In this document: piece after piece, positions 10,722 through 21,422 of the stretch
How the letters are laid out: every line of letters starts with the position of its first letter
Numbering within the stretch: position 1 is the stretch's first letter
Assembly (NCBI GenBank): GCA_030734395.1
Contig: JAUZTG010000041.1
Coordinates: 372,001 to 436,000, forward strand
Length of the DNA stretch: 64,000 bases
Reading direction: 5' to 3'
DNA from: Sarocladium kiliense
Lineage: Eukaryota > Ascomycota > Sordariomycetes > Hypocreales > Sarocladiaceae
Translations under genes and position numbers: made by a program
Notes under the pieces: generated by a model
What the model was told of the DNA's origin: nothing
The model's database searches: none
What the model saw: only the letters and a program-made list of their open reading frames with translations

Positions 10722-10924
10722 ATAATTGATCAATGCACAATATTCAAATGAAGTAGATGAAAACTCTATTCGTCTGAAGGTCTTTAATGCCCTGAGTCTT
10801 CAGAAAAGCTCTCTCTCTGGAAATGCGGAGAACTTAGCTGTTGTGAACATAAAGCATTTACCTACCTCGTGTTTTTATTAGGTATCCTTCAAATATATCT
10901 CAGAACTCTGTCAATAATATCTGT

Positions 10925-11590
10925 CTACTTCGCACACTTGGGGTACTTGACAAAGATCTTGGTCCCTGAATCCTTCATGCCTTCCGGATGCCCACCGATC
11001 ATCTTGACACAATGGCTCGTATGATGATAATTAGCCGTGTATGAATCCAGCTCCTGCGTCGGATCTAAGAGAATCCTATGAAGACGTTTCCAGACGTACA
11101 TGCAGTGGGTAACGTGCCAGTCAAACGTCGTCGTAAAATGTCCGTAGTCGCCTCCGCCTAGCTCTTCCATGGTGAGATTCTGTCCTGCTTCTGTCTCATA
11201 GGGCCACTCGCGTCCCATGTACATGTCCCTGGTATCCTCCGCATCCGCAACTGTAAGGCACGACTTTGGAAGCCATGAGTGAAGTACGATACTGTATTCG
11301 CAGCCGCGTGCTTTGGCGTCCCCGGGGGAGTTGCCACAGTCGCCGTGAGACCAAGATAAGGGCAGACCAGTGGCTGGGTCCGAACCGTCGTGAGCTTGTG
11401 GGAGGATTCGTGCATGTGTTGTATCAGGTAGGATGACTGTCGAGTACAGGGCAAAAGCGAGTCCCATGGAGACCAGACCTAAGAAGAATGAGCTCAGATG
11501 TGAAACCCATCGTCGTCGTGATGCTGGTCTTTGACAACCCTCCTCTGAATCACTGTCAGTGACATGAGAGTAGTCAATCTTGTCGGCCAT
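10925..11590 (-). CDS. Third UstYa-like protein (divergent, intronless)
   Basis: Uninterrupted frame of 221 residues. A polar N-terminus (residues 1-28, with an RRR stop-transfer motif) is followed by a membrane helix (LSSFFLGLVSMGLAFALYSTVIL) and a lumenal region with two HxxHC motifs, HVTHC and HTSHC. Spacing and surroundings differ from copies 1 and 2, and the central Trp-Leu-Tyr block is absent, so it belongs to a more distant UstYa-like subgroup often found in fungal clusters. It converges with UstYa copy 2, with about 200 bp between their stop codons, and marks the right edge of the cluster. It may catalyse a different oxidation on the same peptide (inference). Confidence 0.8.
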   Translation of the reverse strand: MADKIDYSHVTDSDSEEGCQRPASRRRWVSHLSSFFLGLVSMGLAFALYSTVILPDTTHARILPQAHDGSDPATGLPLSWSHGDCGNSPGDAKARGCEYSIVLHSWLPKSCLTVADAEDTRDMYMGREWPYETEAGQNLTMEELGGGDYGHFTTTFDWHVTHCMYVWKRLHRILLDPTQELDSYTANYHHTSHCVKMIGGHPEGMKDSGTKIFVKYPKCAK

Positions 11591-11833
11591 TGTGATTAGC
11601 TGGCAAAAGCTGCTGACTGAATAATTCGAACTTCAAAAGCACGATTTCAGTGGGTTGTGCGCAACAGTACGATAAAGGTGCATAACATGTCTCTAAGGAC
11701 GTGATTAGGGAACCAATACCAGTTAAGCCTACCTACCGTCGTATGTCGTGAAGCAAGCTGAATGACTATCAAGTCTTGTGGCTAATCCTTTTGGCATCTA
11801 TGTTGCGACAGTGATAGTATTGTTACGTTGCAG

Positions 11834-12032
11834 TGTAACAGTCCAATACGAGGTAAACTACCCTGGGTGAGGGGGGGATCAACATCAGGTAAGCTACAGG
11901 TGCTGCACAGCGTGTCTATACTAACCCGATATGGACAGGGTTCACGATTTAACGTGGGAGGTATGCACTCAATACTACTACTCGTGCATCGCCCCCACCT
12001 TCCCTCGGTTTGCGTTTATACTCACTGTAACA
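11834..12032. mobile_element. Possible solo LTR
   Basis: A segment of about 200 bp starts TGTAACAGTCC and ends CTGTAACA, the TG..CA ends and GTAACA terminus common in fungal LTR retrotransposons. I saw no target-site duplication and no internal coding region. It could be chance. Confidence 0.35.
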
Positions 12033-12189
12033 GACCACGATATCCCACGGAGTCACGCAGGGTGGCAGAAGCTGTATTCATAGCAAGACTAATATTTAGG
12101 GATCTCTTCTTCTCTCCCTAGGCATAAGGGTAAGAAAAGGGGAACTAGGCACCCGGAATAATCTTCCTCCATGCCGCGCCTCCGAGTCG

Positions 12190-13800
12190 CACCCGACTCA
12201 CGTAATTTCCTCGTTACAAATAGAAAAGGTAATATACTTTAGTTTAGGCGATATATGTCTTTAGAGTAGTTTATTAGGAAGCTATCAATTGTCAGATAAC
12301 CTAAAGCAAGCTTTATTTAAGATGCCATAATTTAATATTCAATTAGCTTAATAATAATTAATTTATACCGTATCTGCATAATAAAGTAGATCTCCTTATA
12401 CAAGATCCTAATGATAAATAGTCAATAATAAATATCTTTTAAAGGTGTGGCATTTTTATTATTAGATAATTTAGCGTTAAAAGCTTTATAAAGATTAACA
12501 GTAATATTATAATATTCTCTATATATATTAAGGCGTTACTTAAGTAACTTATTATAAATCTAGCACGGTCACTTGTAATTATAAGTACTAGATTCAATAC
12601 TTTTAATAGCTTTAAGTAAGCTATATCCTTAGTTGAACTAATAATTAATTTGCTTATTATAAATGTAGAATACAGTAGGCTGATATAGACTCTCTCTAGA
12701 TAGCGGCTATATAAGATTAGTATTGTAAAATCAATTTCCTAATAGCTCCTGACGATAAGGAAATGATGTCCAAGTTAAGAGAGACTCATTTCCACTTGAA
12801 AAAAAAGGACCTGGGACCTCTGTAGCATGTAGCTAGGTGGAGTTGATGGCACTATGCCGTTCTAGCTTCGTCCAAATCCCACCGATCAGTTACCTTGCTC
12901 CGTGTCTCAAGTAATCCAACTAAGAACAACACACTCCTATACCATATGTATTCGTCTTTTTGGTAGGATTATCAAGTTCATTTAGCCGAAAACAAGTATC
13001 TCTTATCGCTTAGTATAACGTGGACAAAGCGAACTGTTTTTAATAGTGCTCACTGTGAGGATATATAACGCAGCATAATGCCTAGTCTGTTTATAATAAA
13101 GAGAATTAAAGCTATTTTATATTATTAAAGTTATAGAAAATGAATATTAATATATAAAATATAACTTTTTAATAATATTTGTTAAATATAATTATATATA
13201 ATAAATAATAAAAAATATTTAATTTATAAAATATAATAAAATAATTTAATTTAATTATATATATATAAATTATTAAATCATAGATATAGATTATTAAATA
13301 TATTTTTTATTTATTTTATTATATAGATATTATAATAAAAATATGCAATATGGATTATTATTAATAGTTTAATTTAATATAATTTCTTTGTTATGGTCTG
13401 GGCTTGAGCCCAGCCTGGCATCAAAGAGATAGGAGGACGGGCTTGTGACGAGACCTAGCCACAGTGTGGCTGAGGAGACATGGCGTAACCCCTTTCCCTC
13501 ACATCTCTCTCTATGAATAGCTTCCTACTCCTTAAGAATATACATAACTCTTATTGGCACCTAATTGTCCGTGACACTAGGGATAGCCCATTACATTCTT
13601 TAATAATTTTAATTTTCAAACTTTTTAATAATATAATTATTAAAGTATAATTAATTATAAAATAATCATTTGTTAAAAATTAAATTAATCATAATAAGAC
13701 TTAATATTTGATAAAATACATTATTATATTAAAGACCTAAGCTCAATATATTATAACTTAAGGCATATATTTTAAACTCTCGCTTTTTCGTTCTTAATAC
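12190..13800. other. AT-rich island, probably a RIP-mutated repeat
   Basis: Most of this stretch is composed of A and T runs (TTAATAATTAATTTATA-like sequence), with no reading frame of note, and contrasts sharply with the gene-bearing DNA on both sides. A more GC-balanced patch of about 190 bp at 13389-13576 interrupts it. Such islands in Pezizomycotina usually derive from transposons mutated C-to-T by RIP. Confidence 0.8.
13389..13576 (-). mobile_element. Probable solo LTR inside the AT-rich island
   Basis: Read on the minus strand, the 188-bp patch begins TGTCACGGACAATTAGG and ends GACCATAACA, with the TG..CA ends of LTRs. Its base composition differs from the surrounding island. The 5-bp flanks do not match, so target-site duplications are lost or absent. 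Confidence 0.5.
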
Positions 13801-14584
13801 TACTCGTAGAAAACTAGCACTATGAAAGTGAACAGCTCGATCACAGCCGGAGGCTCTGTGCTTAGGGGGTTTAAATTAGATTTGATCGGTGACGAATGCG
13901 GGGAAGTTACTGACATAGTCAGCTTGTCCAAGAGTGTAACATAAGGCATCACTGCTAGCTCTGCTCTAATGTTTCGAGTCCGGCATGCTTCTTCACTTAT
14001 TCGTATTGCCTTGAAGGTAAAGACTCATTGAACGAACAGCAATTGGAGCCAAGGCAAGCTACTCAACAGCACATACTAATGAAACGGACCCATGGAACGA
14101 GGAAGCGGTTAAGGAAGAATAATTAACTAGAAAACGGGGGAGTGGGTCTTGTTTCTGCGTGCGTCCTATTAGAGTGATGGTTGAGGGAAGTAAATAAAGC
14201 GCTTGGCGTTTGATACAGTAGTTCGTTTCGCCTCAATCTTATGACGTCAAAATTTCTTTTTAAGAAGATTCGTTCGGTCTCTTTTCTTGTAAAGACTGAG
14301 CTCCTTTAATCAGCGGTGATAAAGAATGCAATATTACTAATTTCTAATCAATACTCTCCTCTCCGCCTATAGGTATGCGGGGTTGCGCGAAAGTAAAATC
14401 GCGCACATGGCCAGACTTGAACTTGCAGAGAAAGTCAGTCTTGATTGTACTACTTATTCGCTTCAGCATACCGCGTCGATTAGGTAATTACCTAAGTTGT
14501 CTGACGCAGAGTAAGCAACCTAATGCGGTACCTAGACGAATCAGCACTTATATATAGCTTAGGCAACAGCATCTTCACGAACGC
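13801..14584. other. Gene-poor stretch with no supported feature
   Basis: Mixed composition with stops in all frames at short intervals. A 60-codon frame at 14375-14557 may be an eroded part of the pseudogene that follows. Confidence 0.5.
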
Positions 14585-15870
14585 TTGCATAATATGGAGA
14601 GGCGCTTAGACAGCCTTGATAGCCAACTTCGTCGCCTTCATGATGCTATCAACGAACACTTGAATATAATTAGCAGGCGGCTAGACAATCTTGATCACAT
14701 CAGTCACCTCTCAAGTGATCTCAACCAACGACTCGACCGAATTATTAGTATTTTTACGCCACCGTCCCCTGTCTCACCAATATGGTCGCAACCACAGGAA
14801 GGCAAAATTAGACAGCCTTTAGACACGGCCTTCAGTATGGGTCGACCTCTATATAGAGATCGCGTGAACAGGGAACTGGAGCCCTTATTCATGACAGCAG
14901 AGGCGCAGCAGCCTAGTGCTCGACGCATTAGTCGTATCAAGTAAGACCTATTATCTCTACCAGACTTCAGTGAAGAGATACTACTGCTCATAGAGACTAA
15001 TGATCTTTTGAATGATTAGTTTACTTTTTTTTCCGGGTACAGAAGGGAGAACTTATCCGATGTGGTAGTGCTGTGTACCAACCAATGGCACGATCGTGAC
15101 TTTGCGAACCTAGTGAAGAGCGCGTACGATGATTCCATGCCATGGTGCAGAAGACGGTTTACTAAAATCAAGTTCCTCTATTATCTTACCTTATCACGTA
15201 TTAGTAATACCTAAGAGACTAGTTCATGTACGAGACGCAGGGTAAAACTAATACAGCCTTAGGAGACTCTTGAAGGACAAAACATGATCGTTCTCAGACA
15301 TTATGATGTCTTGACATATCGAGGCCCTAGGACTGTTAGTCAGTTCCTTTATCTTCTTCATCACTCGGGCATCGCAAGTACTGGACCAGCAGACTGCACG
15401 ACTTAGCTGCGCTATTACAAGACCCAGATCACACCAATACAGAACCAAATATTCTGGTGGAGATCATAGAAAGTTTAAGCTCCGAGTTAGTATTTTATCA
15501 GATCTTCTCTTTAATTATAGTTTCCCTCTTAGTATAGACGCACTCAGTTACTCAAACTCGAACCTTGATCTCGAGTGAGCACTAACTGGCCTCAGAGCAA
15601 TATTGTGGCTACTTGGTCTTGCGATCGCCTTTAATATTGCTATTGGTATAGCTTACGCCTCGCCTACAGAAGACTGGGGGGGGGGGCGGTTTTACACTCA
15701 GTGCACTTCTTGTAGCGTGTCTTACGATTTTGTTGGCGTTGATTGCCGCCAGTGAGTACCTCGGATTAGAAAGGCTCATTGATGACGAGGTCGGCTTCAA
15801 TGAAACTGGGTTTTATCATTTCCACTATGCACAGGGTCTAGTCGGCCGAATTAGAATTATCGTCACATGA
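14585..15870 (+). pseudogene. Decayed gene: coiled-coil N-terminus, two-helix membrane C-terminus
   Basis: Several coding-like pieces in the same orientation but different frames suggest one eroded gene. The first (14585-14944) is a heptad-rich coiled coil (MERRLDSLDSQLRRLHDAINEH...). A second near 15040-15200 reads LSDVVVLCTNQWHDRDFANLVKSAYDDS in part. A third near 15590-15870 has two hydrophobic helices and ends at a TGA at 15868-15870. The third piece is split by a frameshift at a run of eleven G at 15676-15686. Stops separate the second and third pieces. I do not recognise a named domain. Decay next to the AT-rich island fits RIP leakage or loss of selection. Confidence 0.55.
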
Positions 15871-16757
15871 TTGATACGTTAATTACGAATTATACTTATT
15901 CAAAGAGGAGATACTCTTAATCGTAAGACGTTGTGCTGGCCATCTTTCCGCGGCTGCAACACGTAAGACTTACATGCGCGCCAGGATGCGCAACCTATGA
16001 GGCCTTACACGCTAGCCACATTCGTTAATCTGTCAATTCAATGTCCAAATCCGCGGAGCAATCTTGTATTAATTACCATCCTGAGCAGCTGAAGAGCTAT
16101 AAATAGCTTTATAATACTTGACTTGAAGCCAGGGGTCTAGATCCTAATATTTATGAAATTTTAGATAGCTAAGAGTTTTGTAATAGGCTTTTATAAGATT
16201 ATACTAAGATACTACTTGAATACAATATTATTTACTCTAGTTGATTATATTATATATTATAAATGAATTATTAGACAGACTTATAAAAGGGATAAGAGGG
16301 TAGCTAGAGGATAAAATCTATACATAAGGAAGTAATTTAATGTATGTACATAAACTTCAGATTAATTTAAAGTTACAATACCTGGATTTTAGCTCGGCAC
16401 AGAGGGTGGCTCGCGACATCGGGACCGACGTTAATGAGATTCACAATCGGAATTTTCAGTATAGGGGGCTGTTATTGTTGGGCAGACAAATTCAAGTATA
16501 TAGTCTTCATAGGCTTTCACGAATTATAATGTCCGAGGGTATCCTTCAGCTTATCTTATATGGATTCGCGATGACATTGACCAAGGGTGAAATCACGAAA
16601 AGGTAGCCACTCGCTTGTGGAGTAGCTTAGATGGCTGTTTTGGAAACTGATTGGGCAGTAACACAGCCACTACCGTCGGTCTTGGCATGCTGCCATATAA
16701 AAGACCCCGCGTGATGAGAGCAAGGTAGCGTCATGGCTTCACACCCTCAACATCGCC
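15871..16757. other. Gene-poor, partly AT-rich stretch
   Basis: AT-rich from about 16080 to 16380. An 88-codon frame at 16340-16606 has no recognisable similarity. The last 100 bp is the likely promoter of the F-box gene. Confidence 0.5.
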
Positions 16758-18680
16758 ATGGCTGCATCCCACGATATTCTCAGTTCAGCGTTTCAAAGCC
16801 TCAAACTATCCAATGGTACGCCAGACAAACTCGGGCGCAAAGCTAATCTGAATGCGTTCCTGGATACTCTTGAACCCTGGGAGCTGTGGCATGTGCACGC
16901 CTTATCCAAGGAGAAGCTGAGATTTTCAAATCTCCCAACCCTCCCCGACGAGATCATTGGCTTGATCACCCAACATCTCGATCATTACGATATCGCCGCC
17001 TGTGCTCGGGTGTGTAAGAGCTGGTCGTCCGCTTTCAAAAGACCCGGTGTTGTCAGATACCTCCTTTCACAGAGCTTCCCAGGGCTTCCTCGGGTCGCGG
17101 CTGATGCGAAAGAGAGCCCTGAGATAGAGCCATGGGTCTTTTACCAGCGCATGGCCAGACAACGAGCCCTGCGTCACATGGGAAAGTTCTTTGCGACGCT
17201 CGCAGAACTGTTCGTTCAAGAGCACGTGGAAGGGAGCTGCTTCACGATTGACCCAGACAGTGACAAGTTCACTGAGCTCGATTTCAAGTCGGACAGTCTT
17301 GTGGGTAATGAAAGGCCTCCGAGAGTCTGGTACAGTCACGGAAGAGTGGCGTGGGAGCTGGCGGACAACTGCACCATTGTCGACAACCTTGACACACTCA
17401 AGAGACTTATAATCATGTGGCCAAGAGACAAAAGAATGATCCTTGTGGCTCTGAGCAATGAGTTGGCTGTTCTGAGTAATTCCGATGACCAGAAGACCGT
17501 GTAAGTCTGCATACTCATATAATAAAGACCAGGTGCTGACCGAATCAAGCACTCTCTACCATCTTGAGAGGCGAGAGTCACAGTCCTTTACGTTTCCTGG
17601 GTTGCCGTTCACATTCTTCGTCGATGGTACAACGCTTTGTGCTGTTGTTGGGACCCCACGTGAAAAGGACGAGCAAGACCAGCCGGCTTGGCCGGGATTC
17701 CACCCAACCTCGGGAGAGATCGTGATGCTGCAAGAAACGGCTTACCTTTGGAGGTGGGGTGATTCAGCTCAAGATGTAAAGCCACTGGAAGCCGTAACGC
17801 CCGATCTGGAGGATTTGAGCATCTCTGATAGGAGCCGTGAGATTTCCAAGCTCGGTGTCGTTTACCATCCTACAAATGCCAGCATTTACTTCCTAGTCTG
17901 TCTGAAGATGGGCTCTAGTAAGTCATGAAACGACGCAGTAAGCTTGCACTTGACTAACAGAGAACAGAAGCCAACGACGAAACGGGGATGACAGAGAGTC
18001 CGCTCTTGCTGGGGATCACAGCCCGCAAGTACGTTGACGGCGAACCGACCGAAACCTTCCGCACGGAATATGAGCTGGAGCATACACCAATCGACCCTCA
18101 TAACCCATTCTTTCACCTACACTTCGTTCCCATGAACGGCCAGGGCCATTACAGTCTTGCCAGCTTCCACCATCCCTCGCGCCTCCACATGAGGGGATCC
18201 ATCGTCTCTTTCGACACTGTCAACGAGCGGTTCTCTATCACCAAGTGGCCCGACGGCCCGCTCCGCTCTCTGAAAGACCTGTGGTTCGACTGGGAAAATT
18301 TATTTTACATAGCGAAGCCGTTCCTATGGGATGGAATAGTATGCTACCACCTCGGCGGCCCTTGCGCCCGGCTTGCCCATGCTGAGGACGGAGAGGCACG
18401 ACTCAAGCGACCGGGGGCCGTCCAATACCTTCCATTTGATGAGCTCTGGTTGGAAGAAAATCAATATTCCGGGAAAATATGGGGAGATGATAGGTTCCTG
18501 GTAATAGTTGCACAGGGGGGATACACTGTCTTCTCTTTCGATGAGACGCTCGACATTTCAAGCAAGGGCTGGAAGACCTGGGAGAATAAGAAGGAGGCAG
18601 TGCTGGAGATGCAAGAGACGATGGAGGGGTATTTCTCGTGGCTCAAATGGGAGGACAGAGAGCGTCGACACAGATACTAG
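16758..18680 (+). CDS. F-box domain protein
   Basis: Exons 16758-17500, 17550-17917 and 17968-18680 join to 607 residues. The F-box is at residues about 57-100: FSNLPTLPDEIIGLITQHLDHYDIAACARVCKSW, the canonical LPxEI...L......ARVCKxW pattern. F-box proteins bind Skp1 and bring substrates to SCF ubiquitin ligases. The remaining 500 residues are rich in short beta-strand-like segments (for example LILHF/VFSFDETLD-type strands) with no repeat I can name. Both acceptors were chosen to keep frame (17549 and 17967); nearer AGs break it. No partner for it is evident among its neighbours, and the target is unknown. The gene is intact although it borders the degraded region. Confidence 0.85.
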
Positions 18681-19437
18681 GGATCCCAACACGCCCTCAG
18701 GGTACAGCGCTGTGTTGAGAGTTCCAGTGACGTGTGTGGTGATGTTAGAACACTTCACAATAATTGATGGTCTTTCTGCGCATTCCAGAGGCAATTGATA
18801 CACCGGCGTGAAGAGTTCCTACACCGGTGTGACGCTTAGGGGCCAAGACTTTTTATGGTCTCTGATGGTCCATCCCATTTTGTTACTGCATTCGATCTTG
18901 CCAACGGCTCCCGTTGTACCTGGAGCTTAGCTCTCCACAATTGCGACAGGCGAATGCAACGCGAGGAAACTCTTCACCAGCAAGCCACTACACCGACTTA
19001 CATCTTCCTATCGCGACCGAGGCCGTCATCATGCCCCAAGCCGACTCTCGATCTAGCTCAATAACCAATCAACGACGACCAACTCGCAGCCCTAGTCCCA
19101 GCTATCAATCACATTCTCGAAAGCGACAGCCACAGAACTAACCTGAGAGTTCGAGACCATCTTCGTCCAATAGCACAAGGACGAGTATTAACCGACACTA
19201 AGGCGTCAAAGACGACGAGGCCCTCTATAATGCATTCGCCTCCTACCCAGATACTTTTACGATAGTCCCGGGCCCCATGGATCGCGTAGGCTGAACGAGC
19301 CACCATAGGAGCTGCGATTCGATCAAGAAATTCAACTATCGAATGATTTCCCATCGCAAGGAAGACGGTCCCAACGAGTTAGAATCCCTATACCAGGCCC
19401 AGAAACCGATCAACTACCTCGCTCCTCTCCATCGCAA
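18681..19437. other. Region of eroded coding-like sequence
   Basis: Short arginine/serine-rich frames (for example RRPTRSPSPSYQSHSRK near 19075-19130) are broken by stops. They look like relics, and I could not assign them to a family. Confidence 0.4.
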
Positions 19438-19890
19438 TCAGTACAGGAGCATCCCTCTTCCACCAAGGCCGAGTTTCATTCTGCTCTCAAGATAGTACGC
19501 GAGGTGATTGGGACAAACCGGAGACTGACCCTCGAGCTCGTCATTGCCATGGTCGGAATCCGATTGGTCATCGTAATCGCGCCAATCCTCCGGCTCGCGA
19601 CAGAACAAACGATAACATAATTTATAGTCCTGGCGTTCTGCCCATAGAATTAATGTGCGTCGTGACTCCTGATTCACGTGGAGGAGTGCCGCACATGTAG
19701 TGGTCGTGCAGATGGGGACCTGTCCGTCGGGCTCGTCTAGTAGTCCATCGGAGTCGGTCCAGGTATAACTGTGCCGCTGTGAGAAGAGGGCCGGCCGCTC
19801 TGCTTCGGGGTCTGGCAGCACATTTTACCAAATGGCGACGCGAATCTCCGGCGGGAAGCTGCTGAACTTGGGGAAGCACAAGCCTGCCCT
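19438..19890 (-). pseudogene. 2EXR-domain protein relic
   Basis: On the minus strand the sequence reads FPKFSSFPPEIRVAIW, the opening of the 2EXR domain common in Pezizomycotina, followed by a TAA at 19825-19827, then NVLPDPEAERP and, further on, AALLHVNQESRRTLILW, the second hallmark. Both halves are in the same frame, so a single stop interrupts the domain. A TAA from CAA is a CpA-to-TpA change, the RIP signature. No upstream exon with a good start was found. Function of the family is unknown. Confidence 0.7.
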
Positions 19891-20870
19891 TGTGTTCACT
19901 GATGGCGCGTCGACTGCCTCCAAGGTTCTTGCAAAGGTAAGGTGGGGCGAGTCCGTCTTGTGAAGCCGTTGCAAGCAGGATTGAAGCTATACACATTAGC
20001 TATTGTCGAGCTTGAGTGAGCCCATTGCGACGCAGTAACGCTCAGGGAGTTGGAAGATTTATGAAGACGTTGAATGATACGAGATGCGGTTGCCTGTTGC
20101 TTCTCCACTCGCTGCGCCGTGAACATGCCTGGCGGTGAGGGGACCATGAAGCTGGGGTCGCAGACTATGAGGTCACCCTACTTGGGTGCTTTCCATTACC
20201 ATGTCAGTCTAATATGAATGACGACGGTTATTAGAATATACGGGATCCCGTACAATGTGAGGCTATTGCATTCTGTACGATGATTGCCAGTTGTAGCATC
20301 GCACGCGGCACCTTATAGACGTCATGCCATCATCAGAACATTCGATGAGCCGCCCGAGAATACTTAGACAAAAATAACATGAATCCACTACCGACTCGTG
20401 TGTCCGCTAGCTCTGTCCCTAAGTCTTATGAATTTTAATTTTTTTTAAGTAAATCCTTTGCGGACTCTCTATTCTCAGGCTAGCTTTGCTTGCAGTCTCA
20501 TATCCATGGTGGCGTAGCACTTCACGAAGACTGCATTATAACAATTGACCAGAAGTCTAAGAAAACTACTAGTGGGGGCTGAGAAATGTTATTTTCGCGG
20601 AGGCGGATATTCACAGGGGATGCATAAGATGGGTTAGGTGTGTTGATTTTGGGTTAACTCGAGCTCACTATCTAGGCCAGTGAAAGCAGACATGAAGTAA
20701 TTCCAATCCTCAAAAGCATGGTTAACTATCAATTGCACAAAACAGCGACGTTTCCTAACATGTGTGGTACTGTATCAAAAGCAATATCTTTGGGGGTGGG
20801 GGGTTCTCGCACATTGCAGTTAAGCAGTCAACCGAAGCCAACGCGGACTGGCCATGGGAAGGTGTTGTTC
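19891..20870. other. No supported feature
   Basis: Only short frames without similarity. AT-rich around 20430-20450. Confidence 0.5.
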
Positions 20871-21422
20871 TTAATGCTGCGTCTTGTCCATGAGCTGGTG
20901 GAGGCGGTGGACAATGGTAATGTCGATGAAATTTGAGGCCTCATATGTGAAGGTCTTTTCTTCCACCAGAGCTTGCTCACAAGGGCTTGCCTCGCGATCA
21001 GGAGTCAAAGCCCGTGGAATGTGTTCGACACATGTATGGCGAAATTCCAGTCGAACATCCTTTGTGATGGTAGACTGGCCCGCAGCTCGGGCGGACTTTC
21101 GATCCTGGACTGTAGGTACGCTGTTGGTAACGAAGGTCAGATCGAACACCCAGAGCGACACATCACCTCCACTGGAATCAAAGGTCCCCGTGAGGCTTCC
21201 ATTTGAAATGAAGGTTGCGAGTCCTAGGTTCCGACCACTCGAGCTAGCTGATATCATCTGACACGTTTCAGAGCAACCATCCTGGCCATGAAATAGCCGA
21301 TCCGATCGAAGCTTGATTCGTTGAGTCCCACCTCGGCCGTAGACGGTGTCGGGGCCTTCATACGTGAGGGTAGGCTGTCCCTTGGGCTGGCGTTGGAGGG
21401 GGAAACTTACCTCGTTGGACAT
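20871..21422 (-). CDS. Hypothetical protein, 183 residues
   Basis: Single uninterrupted frame starting at an ATG (MSNEVSFPLQRQPKGQ) with a good run of polar and beta-prone residues. There is no signal peptide, membrane helix or known motif. Four cysteines (two in CSETC, then CVEH and CEQA) are spread along the chain. A 125-codon frame overlaps on the plus strand, so coding on this strand is a judgement from length and a clear start. Surrounding sequence is AT-rich and relic-bearing, which lowers confidence. Confidence 0.45.
   Translation of the reverse strand: MSNEVSFPLQRQPKGQPTLTYEGPDTVYGRGGTQRIKLRSDRLFHGQDGCSETCQMISASSSGRNLGLATFISNGSLTGTFDSSGGDVSLWVFDLTFVTNSVPTVQDRKSARAAGQSTITKDVRLEFRHTCVEHIPRALTPDREASPCEQALVEEKTFTYEASNFIDITIVHRLHQLMDKTQH

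Noticed and set aside
20884..21261. 125-codon frame on the plus strand
   Set aside because: Overlaps the longer 183-residue minus-strand frame and has no similarity; kept out in favour of the longer one, with low confidence in either.
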